Below the pieces are notes generated by a model that had not been told where the DNA came from, did not search any database, and saw only the letters and a program-made list of their open reading frames with translations. 64,000 bases of DNA from Saccopteryx bilineata (taxonomy: Eukaryota; Chordata; Mammalia; Chiroptera; Emballonuridae), in contig NC_089495.1 of the NCBI RefSeq assembly GCF_036850765.1, positions 198,656,847-198,720,846 of the forward strand, in the 5' to 3' direction. Positions 21,373-33,111 of this stretch are shown here, one piece after another; within the stretch, counting starts at the first letter, position 1, and every line of letters starts with the position of its first letter. A program made the position numbers and the translations under genes.

Positions 21373-21773
21373 TTTTTTTTTCTTTGTATTTTTCTGAAGC
21401 TGGAAACGGGGAGAGACAGTCAGACAGACTCCCGCATGCGCCCTACCAGGATCCATCCGGCATGCGCACCAGGGGGCGACGCTCTGCCCACCAGGGGGCG
21501 ATGCTCTGCCCCTCCGGGGCGTCGCTCCTTTGCGACCAGAGCCACTCCAGTGCCTGGGGCAGAGGCCAAGGAGCCATCCCCAGCGTCTGGGCCATCCTTG
21601 CTCCAATGGAGCCTTGGCTGCGGGAGGGGAAGAGAGAGACAGAGAGGAAGGAGAGGGGGAGGGGTGGAGAAGCAGATGGGCGCTTCTCCTGTGTGCCCTG
21701 GCCGGGAATCGAACCCGGTACCTCTGCACGCCAGGCTGACGGTCTACCACTGAGCCAACCGGCCAGGGCCTTC
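21373..21773 (-). mobile_element. GC-rich SINE, antisense
   Basis: Full length with an intact tRNA head (ends CCAACCGGCCAGGGCC). Flanked by an 11-bp duplication TCTCTTATCTT (21362-21372 and 21774-21784), so it landed inside the antisense L1. Two copies of the internal module. Confidence 0.9.
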
Positions 21774-21784
21774 TCTCTTATCTT

Positions 21785-22105
21785 ATTGTGGGGACTAGGA
21801 CTTCTAGAACAATGCTGAACTATAATGGGGTCTGCTTCTCTGTTTTATATCAGCGGGAATGATTCTAATATCTTATCATTATACATGATTTATTTGTAAA
21901 ACTAGTAGCATTTTCACATTTGCTATTTTCTTCCTATTTTTACTTTGCTAAGATTTGTTTGTTTATTTATTTTTGCCCTCGATTCAGGAATGGGTATTGA
22001 CTTTTATCAACCGTTGTTGTTTTTTTAGCAGTTCTCAAAGTGATCCTCTGTTTTTTTTATTTAGTTTTGTTTTTTACTTAATCTACTAATCTGCATGATT
22101 GACAC
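21785..22105 (-). mobile_element. Old L1 ORF2, antisense, right part
   Basis: 'ctaggacttctagaacaatg', 'gaatgattctaat' and 'caggaatgggtattgacttt' are antisense L1 ORF2 landmarks in the correct order after the SINE. Confidence 0.7.
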
Positions 22106-23649
22106 TGCTAATGGGCAGCCACCCCTGCGTTACAGGAATGAACTCCACCTGGCCCATTTAGTAGAAATACCCCATTTTCCTCCTGCCCTTCCACCCACTG
22201 GTCCTGTGGTCGCCCACCTGCCCTCTCCCCCTGCTGTCTGCACCCCCTGTTTCCCTGCACAGCCCTTCAGGAGGAGGGAACCCATCCGCAAGGGCACGTG
22301 GGAAGAGCCTGTCACAAGACTCAGCTGCCCCAAATGGAGGGAGAAGCCGTGAGTTCCTGGTTCCTCCTGATAGAAGGTTTGGAGGACTTTGAAGTCTTGT
22401 TCTCCTGTGCCATCCCGTTCCCTGCAAACTGCTGCTCCAGCAGCCTCTGACCAGCTGCTGGGCACCTGACTTCACGTCCCTGTGACCACAGAGGACCGAG
22501 GCCGTGTCTGCCCAAAGCCGTTTCCATAGAAATGCAAATACATGGCCGGTGCTTCCTCTTCAGGCCACCTTGTCCCTCTCTTCCCTTTTCTTCTAGCTCT
22601 TCTGTGACAGTGGCTTGGATTTCACAACAGAGACATGTGTCACTGGTCACGCAGTTCCCTATGAAGAAATACATTGCCTTTTCTTCTCTCTATTCTTTTT
22701 TTGAAAGCACAAAATAGAAGGACAGATAGACTTTTGGGTCTTTAAGAAGAGGTCCTATGCATTTCTCCTGGCGGGGACAGGAGGAGAACAGGGGCGGGGG
22801 GTAAGCCTAGAGGATTCACAGCCAACAGGTCTCACTTCAAGTTTGCCCGAAAGAAGGGCAACTCTCACAAGAGATAGATGGTGTGGCATCAGCCTCCATC
22901 GGCAGCCCAGACCCAACTCTTCCAACCCCGAGGGCAAGGATGAGAGCGCCTGCCTTCCTGGAAGAAGCATGCCACCTTCCACCCTTCCGCTTGTCTCCCC
23001 TTGTTTCCATTAAAAAAGCTGTATGATCCCTAAGGAAGAGGTAAAAAAAAAATCCACTCTTTGGCTTCAAGTTGTTTTTATTTGGGGTTGTTTATGTTTC
23101 AGCTTTCTGTAAGACCAAACTCCAAGAAGGGCTGCAGACAGGGCATAAGCAATGAAGAACTAAAGTCGGGAAGCATGTCTCAGGTCAGATGCCCTGTGGG
23201 CCGTGCGATGAGGATTATTCATGTGCAGGTAACTTATGAAGGGAAATTGGCAAGGGAGGGGCCACCAGACAGGAACAGGCAGGGAGCCGAGCAAGGCTGG
23301 GATTGACCTCAAGCCAAGTCCTGCAGAGGTGGACATCAGCTTGACCCTACAAGGATACCAGTGTGCAAGTGAAACCTCAGAGGTGTCCTGACCCAAAGGA
23401 ACGGAGCTGGATTTTCATGCACCTTCACACAACTGCCTAAAGTCTCCCAGGGGGATAGGATTTCCCAGGAACTTCAAACTTCCTGTGCAGGTGGGCAGGG
23501 TGGGCTCAAGTAACACAGGGTGGCCTTCTGAAAGAACTTCAGGTGCCAAGGGACACACGAACACAAAAGGGGGTCTGCAAGGATCTGGCTGCACCATGAC
23601 AGTTATTTTTACAGAAAGAGGTCAGTCATGTAAAGGACCCAGGTTAAAA
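22106..23649. other. Unique sequence, no gene recognised
   Basis: GC-moderate. Several frames of 60-117 codons overlap on both strands; none gives a recognisable product. Confidence 0.4.
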
Positions 23650-23661
23650 CCTGCAGATCCC

Positions 23662-23999
23662 GCCTGACCAGGCGGTGGCGCAGTGGATAGAGCGTCCGAC
23701 TGGGATGTGGAGGACCCAGGTTTGAGACTCCGAGATCGCCAGCTTGAGTTCAGGCTCATCTGGTTTGAGCAAAGCTCACCAGCTTGGACCCAGGGTCACT
23801 GGCTCGAGCAAGGAGTTACTCAGTTTACTGTAGCCCCACAGTCAAGGCACATATGAGAAAGCAATCAATGAACAACTAAGGTGTCGCAATGAAAAACTAA
23901 TGATTGATGCTTCTCATCTCTTTCTGTTCCTGTCTGTCTGTCCCTATCCATCCCTCTCTCTGACTCTCTCTCAAAAAACAAAACCAAACCAAAAAAACC
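23662..23999 (+). mobile_element. tRNA SINE with long body, full length
   Basis: Starts GCCTGACCAGGCGGTGGCGC, then 'GTGGATAGAGCGTCCGACTG', a B-box-like 'GGTTTGAGACTCC', repeated 'CCAGCTTG/TCACTGG' modules, 'GAAAGCAATCAATGAACAAC' and a CT-rich end with a short A tail. Flanked by CCTGCAGATCCC (23650-23661) and CCTGCAGGTCCC (24000-24011), 11 of 12 identical. Confidence 0.9.
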
Positions 24000-24219
24000 C
24001 CTGCAGGTCCCTAGCTGTCACCCAGGTGGATGGAATTAACACTGTGAGGGGTGAAGCCCAGAACCCCACATGCTTCTAATGCCGTCAACGGTAAAGAATC
24101 ACTGCTTTCAGCGTTGCAACGGGCTGGGGATGAGATCACTGCAAATGGCAAGCCGGGGACAAGGCAACAGGAAGCCGTGTTCTTTAAATAGGAAGAAAGA
24201 GGCGCAGTGTGAGACGAAA

Positions 24220-24320
24220 AAATGATGCAGGCTTTGCAGCCAGACCCACTTGAATTCCCTGGGATTCTGCAACTTGGAGAAATCCATTTCACCTCAGTTC
24301 CTTTACCTCTGTGAGTCGTT
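24220..24320 (+). repeat. MIR-like fragment
   Basis: 'ggctttgcagccagacccac', 'gattctgcaactt' and 'tttcacctcagttcctttac' follow the MIR layout with divergence. Confidence 0.55.
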
Positions 24321-24845
24321 AAGACTGTGTTCCCAGAGCTCAGAGGAGTTCACCTATTCATTTACTCACGTGAGAACTACGTATGGAAGGCCTATGCACT
24401 TCCCAGACATTTTCCCAGGGGCTGGAGGCAGATGGGTGGACGAGACAGATAGCTCGGGGGCTGGTTTCTCACACCCCTGGCCCACATCCCTGTGAGAGCG
24501 AAGCCTCCTCTGAGTTTCTACCTGTGGCTTCCCCATCTTCCTGATTTGCTCTAGTTCTGCAGAGCTAAGGACACGTGCTAAGTGATCTGAAGTGTTACAG
24601 TAAGTTTTGGGGCCAATGCTGCTCTAGAAAGCCCTTTGGAATGGGAAGCAGAATCACGTAAGACAGAAAGAATTGCCTCTCTGGATGGAGAAGCTGTTCT
24701 GGAGGGCTTGGTTCTATGAATGAAGTTCAAGGTGCTAAGAAAACTGATGTGGGCAAAAGAAAAAAAGGTAAAAGTCACTCAGACTTATGAAAAAAGACTT
24801 TATATTATATTGGAAAGGACCTTGAACAAAGAGTAGTTCATTTAT

Positions 24846-25184
24846 CTGTATTTCCCCATGTCCAAGATGCTCCCATGTATAAGACGCACCTTAATTTTGG
24901 GGCCCAAAATTTGAAAATAAATGTATAACATAAAGGTATTGAACTCAAGTTTTATTCATCATAAAATTCATACAATTTCTCATCACTGTCAAAACTCCCA
25001 TCCATTAGCTTGTCCTCATCTGTGTCTGATGATGAATCACTGTCTTCATATATTGCCTCGTCCTCAGTCCATTTATGGCATTTGAAATGTCACACTTCTA
25101 CAACCCACTGTATAAGACGCACCCAGTTTTTAGACCCCAAGTTTTTCGAAAAAAGATGCGTCTTATGCATGGGGACATACGGTA
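24846..25184 (-). mobile_element. pogo/Tc1-mariner-like DNA transposon with remnant of a transposase C terminus
   Basis: The ends are inverted repeats: left CTGTATTTCCCCATG (from 24848), right complement CCGTATGTCCCCATG (to 25182), 19 of 25 positions matching, with TA at both borders. GTATAAGACGCACC recurs at 24877 and 25110. On the minus strand an open segment from about 25088 to the TAA at 24952-24954 encodes about 45 residues. Its last 35 or so are very acidic and Ser-rich, with clusters such as EDSDSSSDTDED, followed directly by an AATAAA overlapping the stop. Acidic C termini are common in pogo-like transposases, so this looks like an internally deleted copy that kept the 3' end of the gene. 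Confidence 0.7.
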
Positions 25185-27265
25185 CTTCTTCATTTTTGTA
25201 TTTCTGCAACCCAGATGGCAACCAGTCCCTGGAAACTGGGAGGACATAGCCCCAAGTCCCCCTTCCATGGCCTTCTCTAGGGTCCCCCTAAATTCTTAGG
25301 TCTTTGACTCATGGCCCTCATCTTTTTCATATGCAATCTTTGTTCCGAACCACATTGATTTCAGCATCAGACAAAGGCTCTTTGTTTGTTTGTTCCTAAA
25401 CAAAATCAACTAAAACACACACCGAAAGGACCGCAACAAAATCTCAGCCATGCGCTGTGGTCAAACTCTGAACGGAGGAAGGGTTTCCATCCCAGGGACA
25501 TAGGAACATTTGAAGTGGTAAGAAGACCCCCCATTTGCAAGTGGCTCTTTCACCTCATAGAGCTTTAGTAGCTGTGGACCCACTGGGCTGTCTTTCTCTC
25601 CTCCTTCCACAGTCCTGCCACTTTTCTTCCCTCCTCGGTGTCATGAGCAAGGTCAACGGCCACGTGCCCATCCTTGGAGGTGACGGCAAAGTCAACCCCA
25701 GGGAAACTCATTGACTGAATGTAGGAGAGAGGTGGTTCCCCAAAGAACACTACGTCTCTGTTCCCAGAAGCAGGGACAATAAACAGGAGCAGGCTGCAAG
25801 GGCAACTGTCCACCAGGTAGGTGGCCACTTACTGCACCAATGAGAGCATCTCCCAGGCTTCTGGCCTCAGCCATGGGCTCAGGGATGAGTGTGGGACTGA
25901 GGCTCAATTTCTCACAGCGGGAATGTCCTTACTCATCTTCTGAGATCCGGGGCTCCCCACTTTCTACATCCACAGAGCATGGTGCTTCCCCATCATGGGA
26001 CCCACCACATTATGAAGTGTGGGGACAGAGATTACTTCTAACTTACTGCCAGCCTATAATGGAGAAATTGGTCCAGGGTAGGTCCTCAGTCAATTTTTAT
26101 TAATTGGGAGAGGGGGAGGGTTGAGGACAGAAAGCTCCATCCTGGTAATGGGGAGGGTCAGGTTAAGTAAGAACAAGGTCAAGGACTCTGGGTTTTGGTG
26201 AGATCGCACTTCAGATATGCTCTTCAAAGAGCCTTATTAAGAAAAGAGCAAAGCTAAGAATGGCAGTGATGTCTCCGGCAGACCTCCCGGTTCCTATTAA
26301 TGACTCCTATAATAGCTCTTCATTGCCTTCTTTTTCCTTAAGGAAGTCTCACATTGTCATCCAGGCCTATTAAACGTTCTGTGGGCCCATTATCAAAATA
26401 GCATTTTTAGCTTCACTGAACACATGTAGGAAATGTTGTCGTGTTTTGTTTTTTTGTGTTTTTTTTTTTAACTACGAGAATAAGCACAGATTGTATAGGG
26501 GTAATTATCTCTTCTCCAACAGCCTTTTGGAAAAAGGAGGATATTTCTAATTTTTGGAAAGCCGTACATATAACAGGGTAAGCACCACTGATTAGATTAC
26601 TCGCGTAACCATTGAAACCTGACATCAAGTTAATTTCTCCTTCGCCTCTCTGGCTGGCCCTTCCTTCCCCATCACAAAGAGGCAAATCATGCAGATTTCT
26701 GATGGATGCCTGGTGCCAGGGTCATTTCTGAGCGTTTCCATGGGAGTAGAAAGTGAGTCTGCAAATCTAAGTGGCGAATGGATCCCACACTTTGATGATG
26801 GCGCAGGGGTTCAGACCGGGCTCACCCCGAGTCAGGGACCTGGCTCAGAGTCTCGGAAGTGCTGCAGATAAGAGGTGTCCTTCAGGACTACACATGCACA
26901 GCGGCAGAAGAATCGAGGTCTTCGGTTCCTGCTCAGCCGTTTTATGACCCCTGCCTGCAGCTTGCGGAGTGATGCGTCCAGCATGGCTCTGCAGACATTA
27001 CAGAAGCTGAGCCTCCTACGATGATAAGCGAATTGCCATTCGGTACACAGAGAAAAGGCCTGAGCAGCTCAGCTTTCTGGAGCCCAGGAGGCTTCCTGGA
27101 GGAGGCAGCAAGGGAATTGCACCTGAGAGGAAGGACAGATGTGCCCCAGATGAGCGAGGAGAAGAGGGTTCCTGGGCAGAGGGCTCAAGTGGCTTTTCAT
27201 GGTCGCGTGGGGAAGACGAGGAGGGAGGAGACGGAACTTGGTCAAAGAGCGCCTCATGCTGGTCA
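25185..27265. other. Unique sequence, no gene recognised
   Basis: An 87-codon minus-strand frame at 25565-25828 is not recognised. A T-rich run lies at about 26445-26469. No repeat is identified with confidence. Confidence 0.4.
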
Positions 27266-27269
27266 CATG

Positions 27270-27395
27270 CTGAGGCTAGTGACTTTCAGACTTCGTGGAC
27301 TCGCAGATTGTCTTGTGAGTCTGTGAGAAATACAGCATCCTGGACCAGGGCCCAGGAATCTACCTTTTTCGCCAGTTCCTGGGTGACAGCATGCA
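27270..27395 (+). repeat. MER5-like hAT fragment
   Basis: 'gaccagggcccaggaatcta' and 'ccagttcctgggtgacagca' resemble MER5 ('GGGCCCAGGAATCTGCATTT...TTCCCAGGTGATGC'). Confidence 0.5.
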
Positions 27396-27829
27396 GATGG
27401 CCAGAGGAAGACGTGGAGAAACGGGGACAGGTGATGGAGAGTGAGCACAGGGCACAGGCCGAGGCAGCTGCCTCCCCCAGGTAGAGAAGTGGGTCTGGTG
27501 TCTGGGGGGCCTGGGCCTGGGGCACGCTAGTCCACCAGCCCAGCCTTAGTGGACTGGAGGGGATAACCTGAGAGTCAGCAAATGGGGGAACCTGGGTTGA
27601 GAACCCCAGGCAGATGATACGGCTCTGTTAGGAATCATCAGGGGCCAGGTAGAGAGGGCAGATTCCGTCATACGGGTTTCAGCTCTGAGACTGGAGCTGG
27701 AAATGAGAGGGAAGTTGGCCGGAAGGGGGGCAGAAAGAGCTATCAGCACGAGCGATTTCTGTAGCGAAGCGAGTACAGTGACAACAGCAGAAGCTCTGGA
27801 AAGGGAGATAAAGACGTAGTCGTACATCC
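27396..27829. other. Unique sequence
   Basis: No gene or clear repeat is seen. Confidence 0.4.
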
Positions 27830-28025
27830 TAAGTGCCTGACATTATTCTCAAGACTTATTAACACATTTAATTCTCCTAGCCGCTCTAATTAGAAAAAAA
27901 TATAGAGAGTTTTCCTCAATTAATAAAGAAAGAAACTGAGTCTCAGAAAGTCATTTGCTCAGTGAATAAGCGGCATAGCAGAGACCGGAATCCGACCCTG
28001 TGAGTCCAGAGCGTGGGGCCTGAGC
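27830..28025 (-). repeat. MIR SINE, antisense
   Basis: 'taagtgcctgacattattct', 'acacatttaattctcctag', 'aaactgagtctcagaaagtc' and 'ccggaatccgaccctgtgag' are in antisense MIR order. Confidence 0.75.
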
Positions 28026-28440
28026 CAGCTCTCCGTGCTGCAGCTGCACCCGTGACCACGCACGTGGTCCTACCTCCTCGTGGAAGGAACCAGGTGGCCT
28101 GGGAGCAGCGAGGCTGCAGGCAGGGATGCCGGAGATGAAGGGAACCCTAGCCCTTCCCCGTTAATGACGCTGTGGTCTGGACCAGGGCCCTGAGCAATGG
28201 CCCGGACAGAGTCAGACAGGAAGTGTCGTGAAGACGGAGCGGTCAGCACTTGGCTGTGGCCTTGGGGTGCCCGTGCAGGATCGACACTGCACATCCCCGG
28301 TCTTGTCAGCGTATTGTTCACACCCCAGTGTAGCCTGGAAGCTTTTTGGTGGAAAAGTCAGAACATGCAACTCAAAACTTGGGATATAGAAGGATTGAAA
28401 ACTTCAGCAGGTGGTAGAGAGTCACAAAGAAAGAAAGTAA

Positions 28441-28476
28441 TTAACAAACAAAAAAACAAAACTAAGCACACAACCA

Positions 28477-28507
<31 letters not shown>
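28441..28507 (+). repeat. A-rich tract ending in 30 A
   Basis: A-rich low-complexity DNA; A28478-A28507 is uninterrupted. The sequence upstream is not a recognised SINE or L1, so this may be the tail of an unrecognised retrocopy. Confidence 0.8.
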
Positions 28508-28511
<4 letters not shown>

Positions 28512-28659
28512 GAGCCTGATCTCTCATATTTAGCAAAGCCCAGGAGGCAAACGCTTAGTTTCTGGACACTGCCGCCCCTGCAGCTCTCCGGGGTGGGGGT
28601 GGGGGGCTCACCCTTCCGGAAGAACCTCCCCAGCCCCGCCCCAACCTTCCCTTCAAAGG

Positions 28660-28815
28660 CCAGCACGCGTCCAAAGCCCAGTTCTGCTCCTTGACCGGAT
28701 GACCTGAGCCAGTTGCTTTATATCTCTGAGCCTCAGTTTCCTCATCTGTTAAATGGGCATCATAATTGACTAAGGATTGGCTTGGCTGTCTTCATGAGGC
28801 TGGTGAGAGACAGGG
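28660..28815 (+). repeat. MIR SINE
   Basis: 'gagcctcagtttcctcatct', 'gttaaatgggcatcata' and a preceding 'gacctgagccagttgcttta' give a good MIR core. Confidence 0.85.
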
Positions 28816-31014
28816 CCAGTGAAAGCATTTGCTGCACAGGTGAGACGGGACATCACAGCATTTTCTCCGGAGCAAGTGGCACCTGAGTCCTGGGTAGCAA
28901 GTGTCCCTTTAAACCGGAGAGGTGCGTTCTCCTGTCAGCCAGCCAGGCGGGTGATGCCTGTACCTGGGAACTGTACTAATTGGGAGCATCCTCTGGGAAT
29001 TTCTGGCGATGTTGAAGACGGCTTAGAAGCGGAAAGAGCAGCGAGCCGGGTGCGTCTCTGGGCTGGTGTGCAGTGTGCGAAGTCACAGTGCATAATAATT
29101 GGCCGCTTCCTGTTTCCCACCCTGGATGACGACCAACGAGGTGGGGACAGCCAGTCAATATCAGAGACAGCCCACAAACTTCTGCCACCGTCTCAAAGTG
29201 AACACAAGCCCATACCCGGCCCTGCCAAGTTCCCTGTCAGCGGCAGTGATGGTTTTGGGGCGCAGGAAGAAGGGGGGCTGGCCTCTATGGGTCTGGGCAG
29301 CTCAGGGGCCGAGCTGAAGGTTGGGTCTTCGTTCTAAGCACACTGGGAATTCCCCAAAGGGCTTCCAGCAAGGTGGCTTTCAGGACCCGTTTTGTGTTTC
29401 AGAACGCTCACTCAGGCTGCCCTGCGGAGAAAGGATTACGTGAGATCATCTATATATGAAGGACTTTGCTCAGGGTCTGGACTGTAGCAAGTGCTCAGGA
29501 AACATTATCCAGTTGCTGTTCTTAAACTGTGGGCTGCCAAGTGCCTGGTGGGAGAGCCAGCGAACGCTAGGCGCTTCCTCTCTCTAACAAAGGGGCGGGG
29601 TGGTCCCGGGCGCCTGGGCCAAGCCTGGCTCAGCCTGGCAGGCGTGCACATCTAGCTGCGGATCACACTCACAAGGAAGGCTCAGCCAAACCTGAGGGAG
29701 ATAAGAGTGAGTAAAAGCTTTCATGATGGAAGGCGGGTGAGACATTGTTTCCGAGCTCTGCCCGGAAGCCTCCGCGAGGAAGGCTGTGCCCTGTCGGGGG
29801 TCGAGGGGGAGGAAGGAAGACTTGCTTTGCTGACTTTGGCCCAGGATCCCCAGTTCACGGCTCTCCTGCTGCTCAGGGACACTTGGCCACTCCTGGGGCT
29901 GCATCCCAGGGGGCTTCTCGATTCCCAGACCCGAAGGAGAAGCTGGATGGCACGCGGGGGGAGGGACAAACCACGCCCACACGGGGGGAGACGCGTGGTC
30001 AGGGGTGCTTGGCGTCACAGTTTCCACGAAACCAAGCCGAAGGCAGCCAGACTGTGAGAGCTGGTCCCAATCACACCTCATTCAGTTTCCCGTTCTCAAA
30101 GCCTTCTTCATGCCAAGCTGGTACTTTTCTGGGATTTCTTACCGATCGAACTGATGATCCTCAAGTGATGAGGGCCTCTCGTCTGGTGGCTTACCTTCCT
30201 GCTGAGTGGGTCTCAGTTCAGGGGACACCACAGGGAAGAGAGAGCAGACAGTCGGGGTCTGCCAGTGGGCACACGGGGTCTCCGTAAAGGGGTTCTCTGA
30301 GCATAGGCAGAAAGGAGGCTGGGTGTGACTGTTTGAGTGAGGGTCTGTGATGCTCACCATCAGCCTGGATTGAAACCCTGGAGTACGCCAAGTACTTGCA
30401 TGTATCTCTTTGAATCCTTTTACCTAAAACCCTTTGGTCCAGACCTGACCTGACTCAGGGTCCATCAGCGAATTAGTGACTCAGACTTGTTTTAAACCCA
30501 AGTCTCTCTCAAGAACCTATGCCAGACACCTGACCCCCGAAATGCACCGACAGAGGGTTATTGAAAATAGGCCATGCCGTTATCTGACTATCTCATTTGT
30601 CTAAGACAGGCTCACAGGCTGAAATAAAAGCTCAGGGGATCAAGTCCGAGACCTTTACGCCTGCTCAGACCCCTTCACTGTGTGTGACTTTCCCTGTTCT
30701 CTGCTCTCTGCCCGGATTGGAGGGATCCAGGTGGTAAGTCTCTGGAGCACAAAACCAGCTTCAAACTATTTAGGAGGAAGAGACGCTTCATACAACTTAT
30801 TCTTACTCAATGTAGTTGTTGGGTGAATTAAATGTAATGATGTTTGAGCATGGTTCAAACGAGGGCACACATTAACGGCATGATCTTTTTTAAAGAGGTG
30901 CTATGAAGGTGACCATGTCTCACAGGATGCCTGTTTTATGGAAAGTGCTCACTGACTTCCCAGGACGGATAAGCTATTCTCAACCAGCATGACCTTAGCA
31001 AGAACGGGGTCTGG
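28816..31014. other. Unique, GC-richer sequence with long spurious frames
   Basis: Frames of 172 (28819-29337, +), 180 (29745-30287, +) and 165 (29584-30081, -) codons exist in GC-rich DNA, overlapping each other on both strands. No product is recognised and no exon structure is visible. Confidence 0.4.
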
Positions 31015-31096
31015 AGTTCTCAGTCTTCAGTGCACAGTGGAGAGTCCTTGGGAGAGCTTGTGAAAACGTGGACAGCCGTGGTCTCCTCCACGCTAG
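31015..31096 (+). mobile_element. MER20-like hAT element, left part
   Basis: 'gttctcagtcttcagtgcac' and 'ccttgggagagcttgtgaaa' match the left half of MER20 ('GGTTCTCAACCTTGGCTGCA...CTGGGGAGCTTTTAAAA'). It appears to resume at 32107 after nested insertions. Confidence 0.55.
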
Positions 31097-31546
31097 TCTT
31101 TTATTTTTATTTATTTAGTTATTTATTTACCTACTTATTTGCTTATTTTTAAGTGAGAGAGACAAAGACAGAGAGAGGGACAAATAGGGACAGACAGACA
31201 GGAAGGGAGAGAGATGAGAAGCATCAATCCTTCATTGCAGCAATTTAGTTGTTCATTGATTGTTTTCTCATATGTAAGAGACCATTGACCAGGGAGCTCC
31301 AGCTGAGCCAGTGACCCATTGCTCAAGCCAGCAACCTGGGCTCAAGCCAGAGACCTGGGCTCAAGCCAGCAACTTTGGGTTCAAACCAGCTACCATGGGG
31401 GTTATGTTTATGATTCCGTGCTAAAGCTGGTGAGCTCGCACTGAAGCAAGATGAGCCTGCACTCAAGCTGGAGGCCTCAGGGTTTCAAACCTGGGTCCTC
31501 TGCATGCCACACCAATGCTCTAACCACTAAGCAACCACCTGGTTAG
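31097..31546 (-). mobile_element. tRNA SINE with long body, old copy, antisense
   Basis: GA-rich start, 'gagaagcatcaatccttcat', 'agttgttcattgattgtttt', several 'ctcaagccag' modules and an antisense tRNA head ending 'aaccacctggttagg'. Longer than other copies because the 'GGCTCAAGCCAG' module occurs three times. Confidence 0.8.
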
Positions 31547-31553
31547 GCCTTTA

Positions 31554-31620
<67 letters not shown>

Positions 31621-31942
31621 GACAGAGAGAGAGTCAGAGAGAGGGATAGACAGGGACAGACAGACAGGAACGGAGAGATGAGAAGCATCAACCATTGGTT
31701 TTTTCGTTGCGTGTTGCAACACCTTAGTTGTTCATTGATTGCTTTCTCATACATGCCTTGACCATGGGCCTTCAGCAGACCGAGTAACCCCTTGCTTGAG
31801 CCAGCAACCTTGGGCTCAAGCTGGTGAGCTTTTTGCTCAAACCAGATAAGCCTGTGCTCAAGCTGGCGACCTCGGGGTCTCGAACCTGGGTCTTCCGCAT
31901 CCCAGTCCAGTGCTCTATCCACTGCGCCACCGCCTGGTCAGG
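31547..31942 (-). mobile_element. tRNA SINE with a 60-bp poly(T), antisense
   Basis: An uninterrupted run of 60 T (31556-31615) is the antisense poly(A). The body has 'gagatgagaagcatcaacca' and 'gttgttcattgattgctttc', and a good antisense head, 'ctctatccactgcgccacc' and 'gcctggtcagg'. The tail length suggests a recent copy or assembly inflation. Confidence 0.9.
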
Positions 31943-32100
31943 TGACCTTAAATTTTTATTAAAACTTTTCTTATTGAATTTATTGGGGTGAAATTGGTTA
32001 ATAAAATTACACAGGTTTCAGGTTCACAACTCTGCAATACATCATCTGTATATTGCATTGTGCGTTCACTGCCCTAAGTCAAGTCTCCCTTCCTTGCTAT
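31943..32100 (-). mobile_element. L1 3' end, antisense
   Basis: 'ttgaatttattggggtgaaa', 'acacaggtttcaggttcaca' and 'atacatcatctgtatattgc' are the antisense 3' UTR of a bat-type L1. Confidence 0.7.
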
Positions 32101-32106
32101 TCTGCT

Positions 32107-32190
32107 TCAGTGAATCATGGGTAAAGCCCTGGACACTGTCTTTTTATGAGCTCTCCAGGCGATTCTGATGTGAATGTTCCCTTTAGGTGA
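32107..32190 (+). mobile_element. MER20-like hAT element, right part
   Basis: 'agctctccaggcgattctga' continues the MER20 order ('AGCTCCCCAGGTGATTCTAATG'). Confidence 0.45.
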
Positions 32191-32907
32191 CTCTTTGGCA
32201 TTCACTGGGCTGGGTGGGTGGGTTCTATGACAGTTAGGTCAGAGAACCTGGGACACAGGCTAAATAACTCATGTTGGGAGAAGTGACCAGCAATAAGAGG
32301 TATAGACCTGGATCATGGGATGAAGGCATAGAGGGTGTTCTAGGAAATGGGGCTGGGAAGGGGCAGAATGGTCTCCGGAAGAGGAAAAGGGCACTCCAAG
32401 ATGACCGGTAGTATGAGAATGCACACACTTCCAGGATTCTATTCCTTATAGACTTGGAGTCCTCATGCCTTCCATGTTCTCTCCCTGCTCTGTTGAAATA
32501 AAATTTAAAACCCAGTGCATCTGTGACTTCCCCTAGGAATGCTGCCTTCATCCCCTGAGATCATTGAGTCACTAGTTCTGTCCAGCACAAGACAATCGCT
32601 TTCATTTCTGTACCCTCAATGACCAGGACAGGGTTGGCATGTTGGAGGAGTCTATCAATCGATGACAATAATTGGATGGCTAATCTGTTTACTGGAATAG
32701 CTAGCAGAGACATTGAGGGGTTAAGCTTTACCAACACAACGTTATTTTGTACAAGGCTGCCTAGGGCGTGCTACCAGCTATGTGATGAGATTTCCTAGTC
32801 TTACAGGTTCAGAACAAGGGGTCGATACACATGCTGAAGGGCTGATGTATTCCTGGTCAAGTGGAAATTGTGCCAGGATGAGCCATCCGGGCAAGCAAGG
32901 GGAACAG
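32191..32907. other. Unique sequence
   Basis: No gene; a 105-codon minus frame at 32234-32551 is not recognised. Confidence 0.4.
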
Positions 32908-32922
32908 GAATGGAAAGACTAG

Positions 32923-33096
32923 CTTGACCTGTGGTAGTGCAGTGGGTAAAGCATTGACCTGGAATGCTGAGGTCACTGGTTCGAAACCCTGGGCTTGCCT
33001 GGTCAAGGCACATATGGGAGTTAATGCTTCCTGCTCCTCCCTCCTTCTTTCTCTCTCTGAAAAATGAATAAATAAAATCTAAAAAAAAAAAAAAAA
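32923..33096 (+). mobile_element. VES-like tRNA SINE, sense
   Basis: 'cttgacctgtggtagtgcag', 'gtgggtaaagcattgacctg', B box 'ggttcgaaacc', 'tgcctggtcaaggcacatat', 'gcttcctgctcctccctcc' and a poly(A). Flanked by GAATGGAAAGACTAG (32908-32922) and GAATGGGAAGACTAG (33097-33111). Confidence 0.9.
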
Positions 33097-33111
33097 GAAT
33101 GGGAAGACTAG

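Noticed and set aside
25565..25828. 87-codon minus-strand frame with some protein-like composition
   Set aside because: No motif recognised and an overlapping 71-codon frame on the same strand; evidence too weak to call an exon or retrocopy.
28819..30287. Frames of 165-180 codons on both strands
   Set aside because: GC-rich DNA with few stops; opposite-strand overlap and no recognisable product.
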